A stretch of DNA of 64,000 nucleotides, from NCBI RefSeq assembly GCF_003234565.1, contig NZ_QKTU01000001.1, forward strand, positions 248,001 to 312,000. The letters are read 5' to 3'. This DNA comes from Curtobacterium sp. MCBD17_013 (lineage in GTDB: Bacteria; Actinomycetota; Actinomycetes; Actinomycetales; Microbacteriaceae). Numbering within the stretch: the stretch's first letter is position 1; every line of letters starts with the position of its first letter. The notes under the pieces were generated by a model. It was not told where the DNA came from and ran no database searches. It was given only the letters and a program-made list of their open reading frames with translations. The translations under genes were made by a program, and so were the position numbers. This document shows, one piece after another, positions 33,377 to 41,180 of this stretch.

Positions 33377-34762
33377 TTGGCACAGCCCTCCCGTCTCGAC
33401 AACGTCATCGCCCTCGCGAAACGTCGTGGCTTCGTCTTCCAGTCCGGCGAGATCTACGGCGGATCGCGGTCGGCGTGGGACTACGGGCCCCTCGGCGTCG
33501 AGCTCAAGGAGAACATCAAGCGCCAGTGGTGGCAGCGGTTCGTCCGTGGCCGTGGGGACATGGTGGGCCTCGACTCCGCGGTGATCCTGCCCCGCAAGGT
33601 GTGGGAGGCCTCGGGTCACGTCGCGACCTTCACGGACCCGCTCGTCGAGTGCCTGCACTGCCACCACCGGTTCCGGCAGGACCACCTGGTGGACGCGTTC
33701 GTCGCGAAGAAGGACCGGCAGCCCGAGGGCGGCATGGCCGAGATCGCCTGCCCGAACTGCGGCACGCGCGGCCAGTGGACCGAGCCGCAGAACTTCTCGG
33801 GGATGCTCAAGACCTACCTCGGGCCGGTCGACAACGAGGAGGGCCTGAACTTCCTCCGGCCGGAGACCGCGCAGGGCATCTTCGTCGACTTCGCGCAGGT
33901 CGTCACCACGAGCCGGATGAAGCCCCCGTTCGGCATCGGCCAGGTCGGCAAGGCGTTCCGCAACGAGATCACGCCCGGCAACTTCATCTTCCGCACGCGT
34001 GAGTTCGAGCAGATGGAGATCGAGTACTTCGTGCCCCCGGCGGAGGCCGCCGAGTGGTACGAGCGCTGGATCACGGACGCCGTCGCCTGGTACACCGACC
34101 TGGGCATCGACCCGGAGCACCTGCGCCGCTTCGACGTACCGGACGGCGAGCGGGCGCACTACTCCGACGCCACCGCGGACATCGAGTACCGCTTCGGCTT
34201 CGTGTCGGGGGAGTGGGGCGAGCTCATGGGCGTCGCGAACCGCACCGACTTCGACCTGACGAACCACATCGACGCGTCGGGCCAGGACCTCCGGTACTTC
34301 GACCAGGCGTCCGGCGAGCGGTACACGCCGTACGTCATCGAACCGTCGTTCGGACTCACCCGCGCCCTCATGGCGTTCCTGCTCGACGCCTACCACGAGG
34401 ACGAGGCCCCGAACGCCAAGGGCGGCGTCGACAAGCGCACGGTCCTGCGCCTGGACCCCCGTCTCGCCCCGGTCAAGGCCGCCGTGCTGCCGCTGTCGCG
34501 CAACGAGCAGCTGTCGCCCGTCGCGCGCGGCCTCGCCGACGACCTCCGACAGTTGTGGAACGTCGACTTCGACGACGCCGGTGCGATCGGCCGTCGGTAC
34601 CGCCGGCACGACGAGATCGGCACCCCGTTCTGCATCACCGTCGACTTCGACACGCTCGAGGACCGCGCCGTCACCGTCCGCGAGCGCGACACGATGGGGC
34701 AGGAGCGCGTGGCGCTCGACCAGCTCCAGGGGTACCTCGGGTCACGCCTCGTCGGCGCGTAG
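33377..34762 (+). CDS. glyS: Glycyl-tRNA synthetase (single-chain type)
   Basis: A 461-residue class II synthetase that charges tRNA-Gly, the alpha2 type found in actinobacteria and eukaryotes. The N-terminus shows [20 protein letters not shown] (motif 1 region). Zinc-binding cysteines lie in ECLHCHHRF and ACPNCGTRG. Motif 2 is [20 protein letters not shown] and motif 3 is [13 protein letters not shown]. The C-terminal ~100 residues form the anticodon-binding domain. TTG 33377 is chosen since conserved sequence begins directly after it and TGGAG lies 7 nt upstream. No T-box leader was seen. Confidence 0.96.
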   Translation: MAQPSRLDNVIALAKRRGFVFQSGEIYGGSRSAWDYGPLGVELKENIKRQWWQRFVRGRGDMVGLDSAVILPRKVWEASGHVATFTDPLVECLHCHHRFRQDHLVDAFVAKKDRQPEGGMAEIACPNCGTRGQWTEPQNFSGMLKTYLGPVDNEEGLNFLRPETAQGIFVDFAQVVTTSRMKPPFGIGQVGKAFRNEITPGNFIFRTREFEQMEIEYFVPPAEAAEWYERWITDAVAWYTDLGIDPEHLRRFDVPDGERAHYSDATADIEYRFGFVSGEWGELMGVANRTDFDLTNHIDASGQDLRYFDQASGERYTPYVIEPSFGLTRALMAFLLDAYHEDEAPNAKGGVDKRTVLRLDPRLAPVKAAVLPLSRNEQLSPVARGLADDLRQLWNVDFDDAGAIGRRYRRHDEIGTPFCITVDFDTLEDRAVTVRERDTMGQERVALDQLQGYLGSRLVGA

Positions 34763-34773
34763 TCGACCGGCCG

Positions 34774-34817
34774 CCCCGGCCCTCCCGACCGCGGGAATGC
34801 GGCCGGGAGGGCCGGGG
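34774..34817 (+). terminator. Strong terminator hairpin after glyS
   Basis: 19-bp stem with one mismatch (left arm 34774-34792, right arm 34799-34817) and a 6-nt loop, 11 nt after the glyS stop. Confidence 0.85.
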
Positions 34818-34828
34818 TTGCGCCCGTC

Positions 34829-35572
34829 ATGAGCGAAACCGTGAAGGTCGATGTCTGGTCCGACATCGCCTGCCCCTGGTGTTACATCGGCAAGCGCAGG
34901 TTCGAGGCGGGTGCGGCGGCCTTCACGGCCGGGTCCGCGGAGACCACCGGGATCGAGATCGAGTACCACTCGTTCGAGCTCAGCCCGGACACCCCGGTCG
35001 ACTTCGAGGGCAGCGAGGCGGAGTTCCTGGCGCGCCACAAGGGGCTGCCGGTCGCGCAGGCGCAGCAGATGATCGACACGGTGACGGGGATCGCGGCCGG
35101 GGTCGGCCTCGAGTACCACTACGACACGCTCCACCACACGAACACGGTGAAGGCGCACCAGGTGATCCACCTCGCCAAGACCAAGGGCCTGCAGCTGCCC
35201 ATGGTCGAGCGCATGTTCGCCGCCTACTTCGTGGAGGGTCGCCACGTCGGGCACGACGACGACCTGGCGGACCTCGGTGCCGAGGTCGGTCTCGACCGTG
35301 ACGAGGTCCTCGCCGTCCTCCGGGACGACGCGCAGCTCGACGCCGTGCGTGCCGACCAGGCGCAGGCGCAGGCGTTCGGCATCACGGGCGTCCCGTTCTT
35401 CGTCATCGACGGCAAGTACGGGGTGTCGGGTGCCCAGGATCCCGCCACCTTCACGCAGGTGCTCGAGCAGGTGGTCGCGATGCGGACCGCGGAGGACGTC
35501 GCCGCGACGACGGCGCGAGCAGCTGACGACGCGGACGCCGACGCGGCGGTCGTCGCCGAGGGCGCACGATGA
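34829..35572 (+). CDS. DsbA-family oxidoreductase, FrnE-like
   Basis: A 247-residue cytoplasmic thioredoxin-fold protein with no signal peptide. The active site is CPWC at 15-18 in SDIACPWCYIGKRRFE. The inserted helical domain follows, and the cis-proline loop is TGVPFFVIDGKYGVSGAQ. FrnE proteins act as disulfide isomerases or oxidoreductases linked to polyketide synthesis or oxidative-stress tolerance. The C-terminal ~30 residues are Ala/Asp-rich. Its stop overlaps the ATG of a 57-residue gene. Confidence 0.9.
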   Translation: MSETVKVDVWSDIACPWCYIGKRRFEAGAAAFTAGSAETTGIEIEYHSFELSPDTPVDFEGSEAEFLARHKGLPVAQAQQMIDTVTGIAAGVGLEYHYDTLHHTNTVKAHQVIHLAKTKGLQLPMVERMFAAYFVEGRHVGHDDDLADLGAEVGLDRDEVLAVLRDDAQLDAVRADQAQAQAFGITGVPFFVIDGKYGVSGAQDPATFTQVLEQVVAMRTAEDVAATTARAADDADADAAVVAEGAR

Positions 35573-35742
35573 GCGCGCTGCCGGGTCTCGACGGACGGGA
35601 GGCGGTGCAGCGACCGGTCCCGCTCCTCCCGACTGGTGGTGGGCTGGTGGCGCTCGACCTGGCCGGAGGCGCGCCGGTCTGCGAGGGCGACGTCTGCTTC
35701 GTGCCGGGTGCCGAGGGCGCCTGGACCGAGGTCCCTGACTAG
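35569..35742 (+). CDS. Small conserved-looking protein coupled to the FrnE-like gene
   Basis: A 57-residue open frame whose ATG overlaps the stop of the FrnE-like gene (ATGA), so it should be translationally coupled. The sequence is MSALPGLDGREAVQRP at the start and ends GAWTEVPD. It has a Leu/Gly-rich middle and two cysteines spaced by four residues in APVCEGDVCFVPG. No signal peptide, transmembrane helix or known domain was recognised. Coupling to a thiol oxidoreductase and the Cys pair suggest a redox partner, but that is speculation. Confidence 0.6.
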   Translation: MSALPGLDGREAVQRPVPLLPTGGGLVALDLAGGAPVCEGDVCFVPGAEGAWTEVPD

Positions 35743-35764
35743 ACCGCCGACGCGCCATCACGGG

Positions 35765-35826
35765 CGCGAGATCGCAGTCGTTGCCGTTCTGGGCGCGGCG
35801 ACAGTGGCAACGACTGCGATCTCGCG
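35765..35826. repeat. 21-bp perfect inverted repeat with a 20-nt loop
   Basis: The arms at 35765-35785 and 35806-35826 are exact complements; the left arm reads CGCGAGATCGCAGTCGTTGC plus one C. It lies between convergent genes (57-residue protein and YbaK) and could terminate both. However, the arms are only ~62% GC in a ~70% GC window and far longer than needed, which resembles a dispersed palindromic element. Confidence 0.85.
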
Positions 35827-35854
35827 GAACGGGGACGGGCCGGACCGGGGCGGG

Positions 35855-36346
35855 TCAGGAGCGCTGCGGTTCCTCGTCGGTGATGTCGGCGAGGACGGCG
35901 CGGTAGGCGGCGACGAGCGCGTCCGCGTCGACGAAGGCGCTCGCGCCGTGGCGACCGCTGCCCATCGCGATGCGGCGGCCGGCGATCCGCTCGTCGGCGT
36001 ACACCGGCCACGGCGTCGTGCTGCCGATCGGCGTGATCGTGCCGCGTTCGTAGCCGGTGGCCTCGAGCGCGGTACCCGCGTCGGGCATCGACAGCTTGTT
36101 GACACCGACGACCGCGCGGAGCTTCTTCCAGGCGATGCTGCGGCCGCCCGGCACGAGCGCGAACAGGTACCCGCCGTCGTGCCGCTTGACCACGAGCGAC
36201 TTGACGATGTCACCGGGCTGGATGCCGAGCGCGGCCGCGGCCTCCCCGAGCGAGGCGGACGGGCCCCGCTCCACGATCTCGACCTCGAGCCCACGAGCGG
36301 CGGCGTCGGCGGCGAAGCGGTCGGGGCCGTCCATGGCGGTCGTCAT
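35855..36346 (-). CDS. YbaK/ProX-domain aminoacyl-tRNA deacylase
   Basis: A 163-residue protein of the YbaK/EbsC family, which hydrolyses mischarged tRNA such as Cys-tRNA-Pro. Diagnostic features are QPGDIVKSLVVKRHDGGYLF with the catalytic Lys, SIAWKKLRAVVGVNKLSM, ATGYERGTITPIG and the C-terminal MGSGRHGASAFVDADAL. Start 36346 is supported by TAGCGT 7 nt upstream on this strand, implying a leaderless mRNA. It converges with the FrnE-like unit across the 21-bp inverted repeat. Confidence 0.9.
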   Translation of the reverse strand: MTTAMDGPDRFAADAAARGLEVEIVERGPSASLGEAAAALGIQPGDIVKSLVVKRHDGGYLFALVPGGRSIAWKKLRAVVGVNKLSMPDAGTALEATGYERGTITPIGSTTPWPVYADERIAGRRIAMGSGRHGASAFVDADALVAAYRAVLADITDEEPQRS

Positions 36347-36353
36347 GCCCGAG

Positions 36354-36359
36354 ACGCTA
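36354..36359 (-). promoter_or_regulatory. -10 element of the leaderless YbaK gene
   Basis: TAGCGT on the minus strand (36359-36354), 7 nt before ATG 36346. Confidence 0.6.
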
Positions 36360-36400
36360 ACAGGGGGATCCGGCGCGGCGCTGCGCCACCGAGCATCTGG

Positions 36401-36406
36401 GACAAT
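36401..36406 (+). promoter_or_regulatory. -10 element of dusB
   Basis: GACAAT, 8 nt before ATG 36415; near-leaderless. It would drive dusB-dgt. Confidence 0.5.
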
Positions 36407-36414
36407 GGAGGACG

Positions 36415-37569
36415 ATGACGATCACGAGTGCACCCGCAGCGCCCCTGCGCATCGGCCCCATCGAGGTCGCGGCGCCGGTCGTGCTCGCCCCCATGGCGGG
36501 GATCACCAACATGGCGTACCGCCGCCTCTGCCGCGAGTACGGGGCCGGCCTCTACGTGTGCGAGATGATCACGTCGCGGGCGCTCGTCGAGCGGACACCG
36601 GTGTCGATGCAGCTCATCCAGCACCACGAGTCCGAGACCCCGCGGTCGATCCAGCTGTACGGCGTCGAGCCGAACACGGTGGCCGAGGCGGCGACCATGC
36701 TCGTCGCGGAGGACCGCGCCGACCACATCGACCTGAACTTCGGGTGCCCCGTGCCGAAGGTCACCCGCAAGGGCGGAGGGGCAGCACTGCCCTGGAAACT
36801 GGACCTGTTCCGCGAGCTCGTGACCAAGACGGTCCGCGCCGCTGGCGACGTGCCGGTCACGGTCAAGATGCGCAAGGGCATCGACGCGGACCACCTGACG
36901 TACCTCGACGCCGCGCGGATCGCGCGGGACGCCGGTGTCGCGGCGATCTCGCTTCACGCCCGGACGGCGAACGAGCACTACTCGGGCCAGGCGGACTGGT
37001 CGGCGATCGCGACCCTCAAGGAGACGATCACCGACCTGCCGGTACTCGGGAACGGTGACATCTGGTCGGCGGCCGACGCGCTGCGCATGGTCGACGAGAC
37101 CGGGTGCGACGGCGTCGTCGTCGGTCGCGGGTGCCTCGGTCGCCCCTGGCTGTTCGGCGACCTGGCGGCGGCCTTCCGCGGCGAGGACGTCCGGGCGATG
37201 CCCTCGCTCGGCGAGGTCGCGGTCGCGGTCCGGCGGCACGCGGAACTCCTCGTCGAGTTCCTCGAGTCCGAGGAGCACGGTTGCCGCGACATCCGGAAGC
37301 ACGTCGCGTGGTACTTCAAGGGCTACCCGATCGGCGGTGAGGTCCGATCCGCACTCGCGATGGCGTCGAGTCTGCAGGAGATCGACGACCTCCTCGGCCG
37401 ACTCGACTGGTCCGCTCCCTACCCGGGTGCCGACGTCGAGGGCCCACGGGGTCGCGCGGGACACCCGAAGAAGACCGCGCTGCCGGACCGATGGCTCGAG
37501 AGCCGCGACGTCGACGCGGAGTTCCGGCAGGTCCTCGCCGCGGCCGAGCTGCACCACTCGGGCGGCTGA
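36415..37569 (+). CDS. dusB: tRNA-dihydrouridine synthase DusB
   Basis: A 384-residue FMN-dependent reductase that makes dihydrouridine in the D-loop of tRNA. The FMN-binding TIM barrel starts with VLAPMAGITNMAYRRLCREY. The catalytic Cys111 is in LNFGCPVPKVTRKGGGAALP. SLHARTANEHYSGQADW and VLGNGDIWSAADAL bind FMN phosphate and tRNA. The C-terminal helical tRNA-binding domain contains DIRKHVAWYFKGYP. The A of its TGA is the A of the dgt ATG, so the two are coupled. Confidence 0.96.
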   Translation: MTITSAPAAPLRIGPIEVAAPVVLAPMAGITNMAYRRLCREYGAGLYVCEMITSRALVERTPVSMQLIQHHESETPRSIQLYGVEPNTVAEAATMLVAEDRADHIDLNFGCPVPKVTRKGGGAALPWKLDLFRELVTKTVRAAGDVPVTVKMRKGIDADHLTYLDAARIARDAGVAAISLHARTANEHYSGQADWSAIATLKETITDLPVLGNGDIWSAADALRMVDETGCDGVVVGRGCLGRPWLFGDLAAAFRGEDVRAMPSLGEVAVAVRRHAELLVEFLESEEHGCRDIRKHVAWYFKGYPIGGEVRSALAMASSLQEIDDLLGRLDWSAPYPGADVEGPRGRAGHPKKTALPDRWLESRDVDAEFRQVLAAAELHHSGG

Positions 37570-38867
37570 TGGACTCCCTGACGGGGCACGGCGGGTTGGC
37601 GAGCTACGGCCCCGCCGACGCCGAGCGGTGGCTGCCCGAGGAACACTCGAGCCGACGGAGCGACTTCGCCCGTGACCGCGCCCGCCTGCTGCACTCGAGC
37701 GCGCTCCGGCGACTCGCGGCCAAGACGCAGGTGCTCAGCCCGACCACCGGCCTCGACTTCGCCCGCAACCGCCTGACGCACTCGCTCGAGGTCGCCCAGG
37801 TCGGACGGGAGCTCGCGGACAGCCTCGGGCTCGACCCGGACGTCGTGGACACCGCGTGCCTGGCCCACGACATCGGACACCCGCCGTTCGGCCACAACGG
37901 CGAGACCGCGGTCAACGCCTGGGCGGCGGACATCGGCGGGTTCGAGGGCAACGCGCAGACGCTCCGGCTGCTCACGCGCATCGAGCCGAAGCTCTACGGC
38001 GAGGACGGCCGACCCTACGGACTGAACCTGACGCGGGCGAGCCTCGACGCGAGCTGCAAGTACCCGTGGCCAGCGGCGCAGGGCGTGCTCGAACCGTCGT
38101 CGGGCCGGCGGAAGTTCGGGTTCTACGACGACGACGTCGACGCGTTCACGTGGCTCCGCTCGGGCGCACCACGGCGGCAGCGGTGCATCGAGGCCCAGGT
38201 CATGGACCTGTCCGACGACATCGCGTACTCGGTGCACGACTTCGAGGACGCCGTCGTGGCCGGGTTCATCGACGTGGCCGCCCTCGGGGACCGCGTCGGC
38301 GAGAACGACATCGTGTCCGCCATGCACGCCTGGGTCGGCGACACCCTGAGCCGGGACGAACTCCTCGAGGCGTTCGACCGGCTGCGGTCGCTGTCGCTGT
38401 GGATGACCTCGTACGACGGCTCCCGCGTCGCGCAGGCCCGGCTCAAGAACCTGACGAGCCAGTTCATCGGCCGGTTCGCCCGCACCGCGACCCAGGCGAC
38501 GCGGGCCTCCTACGCCTCGGGCAGCCTGGTCCGGTTCGCGGCGAGCGTCGTCGTCCCGCCCGAGATCATCGGCGAGATCGCGGTGCTCAAGGGCATCGTC
38601 GCGGCCTTCGTCATGACGCAGGGCGACCGGCAGCCCGTGTACGAACGCCAGCGGGCGGTGCTCACCGAACTCCTCGACGCGCTCGTCGCGGCGGAGGACC
38701 GCGAGCTCGAGCCCGGGTTCGCCGCGGACTGGCGGGCGGCCACCGACGACGCCGGCCGGCGTCGAGCCGTCGTGGACCAGGTCGCGAGCCTGACCGACCA
38801 GGGCGCGCTCGCATGGCACAAGCGCCTCGTCGCGGGCGTGCGCGAGACCGTGCACATCGCGGTCTGA
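37569..38867 (+). CDS. dgt: dGTP triphosphohydrolase-like HD-domain protein
   Basis: A 432-residue nucleotide phosphohydrolase that removes triphosphate from dGTP or other dNTPs. The HD metal motif is HDIGHPPFGHNGE (His100-Asp101), preceded by NRLTHSLEVAQVGREL, which carries another metal ligand. A third conserved Asp lies in DLSDDIAYSVHDFED. ATG 37569 (TGATG) is coupled to dusB. The dusB-dgt-dnaG order is common in actinobacteria. A short hairpin follows before the dnaG promoter. Confidence 0.94.
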   Translation: MDSLTGHGGLASYGPADAERWLPEEHSSRRSDFARDRARLLHSSALRRLAAKTQVLSPTTGLDFARNRLTHSLEVAQVGRELADSLGLDPDVVDTACLAHDIGHPPFGHNGETAVNAWAADIGGFEGNAQTLRLLTRIEPKLYGEDGRPYGLNLTRASLDASCKYPWPAAQGVLEPSSGRRKFGFYDDDVDAFTWLRSGAPRRQRCIEAQVMDLSDDIAYSVHDFEDAVVAGFIDVAALGDRVGENDIVSAMHAWVGDTLSRDELLEAFDRLRSLSLWMTSYDGSRVAQARLKNLTSQFIGRFARTATQATRASYASGSLVRFAASVVVPPEIIGEIAVLKGIVAAFVMTQGDRQPVYERQRAVLTELLDALVAAEDRELEPGFAADWRAATDDAGRRRAVVDQVASLTDQGALAWHKRLVAGVRETVHIAV

Positions 38868-38871
38868 ACCC

Positions 38872-38890
38872 GGTCCCGGGGCGCGGGACC
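38872..38890 (+). terminator. Short hairpin after dgt
   Basis: Perfect 7-bp stem GGTCCCG (38872-38878) / CGGGACC (38884-38890), 5-nt loop, 4 nt after the dgt stop. Confidence 0.5.
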
Positions 38891-38938
38891 TGTCCACCCC
38901 CCGACGCCGGGTCCGCAGTCGGGGTCGGCGCCGCCGCG

Positions 38939-38944
38939 TAGGAT
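38939..38944 (+). promoter_or_regulatory. -10 element of leaderless dnaG
   Basis: TAGGAT, 6 nt before GTG 38951. Confidence 0.65.
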
Positions 38945-38950
38945 CGTCGC

Positions 38951-40963
38951 GTGGCGGGACTCATCACGCGGGACGACATCGACGAGGTGCGTCAGCGTGT
39001 GAACATCGCCGACGTCGTGGGGGACTACGTGACGCTGAAGTCCGCCGGCGTCGGTTCCCTCAAGGGACTCTGCCCGTTCCACGACGAGCGGACCCCCTCG
39101 TTCCACGTGCGGCCCCAGGTCGGTCGGTACCACTGCTTCGGGTGCGGCGAGGACGGCGACGTCTACAGCTTCCTCATGAAGATGGACCACACGACGTTCC
39201 AGGAGGCCGTCGAGCGGATGGCCGCCAAGATCGGCTTCACGCTCCACTACGAGGACGGCGACGGCCCCCGCACCGACCACAACACTCGTGCCCGCCTGCT
39301 CGCCGCGAACGAGGCCGCGGCCACCTGGTTCATCGAGCAGCTCACGACCCCGGGTGCCGAACCCGCCCGGCGGTTCCTCGGCGAACGCGGGTTCGACCCC
39401 GCCGCGGCGGCGCGGTTCGGCATCGGGTTCGCCCCGAAGTCGTACGACGCCCTCCGGGACCACCTGCGCGGACGGGGGTTCAGCCTCGAGGAGATCGTCA
39501 CCGCCGGCCTCGTCAGCCAGGGCGATCGGTCCCCGTACGACCGCTTCCGCGGACGGCTCATCTGGCCCATCCGCGACGTCACGGGAGCCACCATCGGCTT
39601 CGGCGCGCGGCGGCTGCTCGACGACGACAAGGGGCCGAAGTACCTCAACACCCCCGAGACGCCCGTGTACCACAAGAGCCAGGTGCTCTACGGGCTCGAC
39701 CTCGCTCGCCGGGACATCTCGAAGAGCAAGCAGGTCGTCATCGTCGAGGGCTACACCGACGTCATGGCGTGCCACCTCGCGGGTGTGACGACGGCCGTCG
39801 CGACCTGTGGCACGGCGTTCGGCGTCGACCACATCAAGGTCCTCCGCCCCATGCTCGGCGACGTGTCCGGGCGCGACCCGTCCGCCACGGGCGAGGTCGT
39901 GTTCACCTTCGACCCGGACGAGGCCGGTCAGCGCGCGGCCTCCCGGGCCTTCGCGGAGGAGCAACGGTTCGCCGCGCAGACGTTCGTCGCGGTCGCCCCG
40001 GGCGGACTCGACCCGTGCGACCTCCGCCTCGCTCGGGGTGACGACGCGATCCGCCGGCTCGTCGCCGGGCGACGCCCGATGTTCGAGTTCATGATCCGGC
40101 GGACGCTGGACGGCCACGACCTCGAGACGGTCGAGGGGCGCGTGGCCGCGTTGCGGGCCGCGGCTCCCGTGCTCGCCGGCATCCGGGACCGCGCGATGAC
40201 GCAGGGCTACGTCCGTGAACTCGCGGGCTGGCTCGGCATGGACATCGGTGAGGTCCGCAGCGCCGTCGAGACCGCGCGGCGCCGGCAGGGCACCTCCGGT
40301 GACGCTGCCGGGCCGGGACGATCCGCCGCGGCGGGGTCCCGGTACGCCGATGGCACCGGGGGAGTCCGCGGTGCCGACGGCCGCACGGGAGCAGCGTCCG
40401 GCGCGGCCGGGGCCCGTGCGCTCGCGCCGGGTGGCACGGGCGGCACCGGTGCCCCGGCTCCGGACGACGCCCCGACCGCGACGCTCCGCGCGCTCCCGAA
40501 CGACCCGATCACGCGCATGGAGCGCGACGCCGTCATGGCGATGGTCCAGCAGCCCGAACGGGTCGGTGCCACGCTCGTCGGGCTCACGGCGGGTGCGGTG
40601 TTCACGGCCCCGGTGCTCGCGGTCGTGCGCGACGCCGTCGTGGCGAACGGGGACGCACTCGGTGGACCGGGGTGGCTCGACCGAGTGCTCGGCGACGTAC
40701 CCGGGCCGTTCGCCCCGTTCGTCCAGGAACTCGCCGTCGCGCCGCTGCCCGCCCGTACGGATGAGGACCTGGCGTTGTACTGCCGCAGCATCGTCGTGGC
40801 CCTCGTCGAACGGGACCTGCTCGCCCGGAAGGCGTCCCTGCTCGGACAGCTCCAGCGCACCGACCCGCACGAGCAGGCCGATCGCCGCGCCGAGCTCCAG
40901 CGGCAGCTCGTCGCGATCGATGCCCAGCGGATGCGGCTCAAAGCGGACGCCGAGTCGGCTTGA
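38951..40963 (+). CDS. dnaG: DNA primase
   Basis: A 670-residue primase that lays down RNA primers for replication. The N-terminal zinc ribbon is Cys41-His44-Cys62-Cys65 (LCPFHDERTPSF and YHCFGCGEDGD). The catalytic core has a Toprim domain with the Glu in VVIVEGYTDVMACHLAG and the DxD region TFDPDEAGQRAA. A Gly/Ala/Arg-rich linker (~440-495), likely disordered, precedes the C-terminal helicase-interaction domain. GTG 38951 is the start because TAGGAT lies 6 nt upstream, implying a leaderless mRNA. It stands alone between dgt and a repeat-rich gap. Confidence 0.96.
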   Translation: MAGLITRDDIDEVRQRVNIADVVGDYVTLKSAGVGSLKGLCPFHDERTPSFHVRPQVGRYHCFGCGEDGDVYSFLMKMDHTTFQEAVERMAAKIGFTLHYEDGDGPRTDHNTRARLLAANEAAATWFIEQLTTPGAEPARRFLGERGFDPAAAARFGIGFAPKSYDALRDHLRGRGFSLEEIVTAGLVSQGDRSPYDRFRGRLIWPIRDVTGATIGFGARRLLDDDKGPKYLNTPETPVYHKSQVLYGLDLARRDISKSKQVVIVEGYTDVMACHLAGVTTAVATCGTAFGVDHIKVLRPMLGDVSGRDPSATGEVVFTFDPDEAGQRAASRAFAEEQRFAAQTFVAVAPGGLDPCDLRLARGDDAIRRLVAGRRPMFEFMIRRTLDGHDLETVEGRVAALRAAAPVLAGIRDRAMTQGYVRELAGWLGMDIGEVRSAVETARRRQGTSGDAAGPGRSAAAGSRYADGTGGVRGADGRTGAASGAAGARALAPGGTGGTGAPAPDDAPTATLRALPNDPITRMERDAVMAMVQQPERVGATLVGLTAGAVFTAPVLAVVRDAVVANGDALGGPGWLDRVLGDVPGPFAPFVQELAVAPLPARTDEDLALYCRSIVVALVERDLLARKASLLGQLQRTDPHEQADRRAELQRQLVAIDAQRMRLKADAESA

Positions 40964-41016
40964 CGCCGCGCGCCGAATCGCGCCGCCGCGCGCCGACTCG
41001 CGCCGATGCGCGCCGG
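40964..41016. repeat. GC-rich tandem repeat downstream of dnaG
   Basis: Three imperfect copies of a CGCGCGCCGA(A/C)TCG-like unit spaced 16-20 nt, starting directly after the dnaG stop. Non-coding. Confidence 0.7.
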
Positions 41017-41025
41017 AGCACGCTT

Positions 41026-41041
41026 CCGTCCGGCCGGACGG
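41026..41041 (+). terminator. Palindromic hairpin after dnaG
   Basis: Perfect palindrome CCGTCCGGCCGGACGG (6-bp stem, GGCC loop), followed by a less GC-rich stretch (TATTACG). Weak terminator candidate. Confidence 0.4.
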
Positions 41042-41109
41042 TATTACGACGGTGTAAACAAGCGTCCCCCGATTCGTCCTCCAGGTGGCGGGGGTGCCAA
41101 TCTTGAGTG

Positions 41110-41148
41110 TCCTCGCGCGCCCAGCAGATCCACACGCGCGACCGAGGA
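41110..41148 (+). promoter_or_regulatory. Leader hairpin before the peptide-binding lipoprotein gene
   Basis: TCCTCG at 41110-41115 pairs with CGAGGA at 41143-41148, and CGCG tracts inside extend the stem imperfectly. No clear -10 was fixed for this operon; the GTGTAAAC region near 41052 is a possibility. Confidence 0.3.
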
Positions 41149-41180
41149 CTCCTGCATCCATGACAGAGAGGCATACGGAC

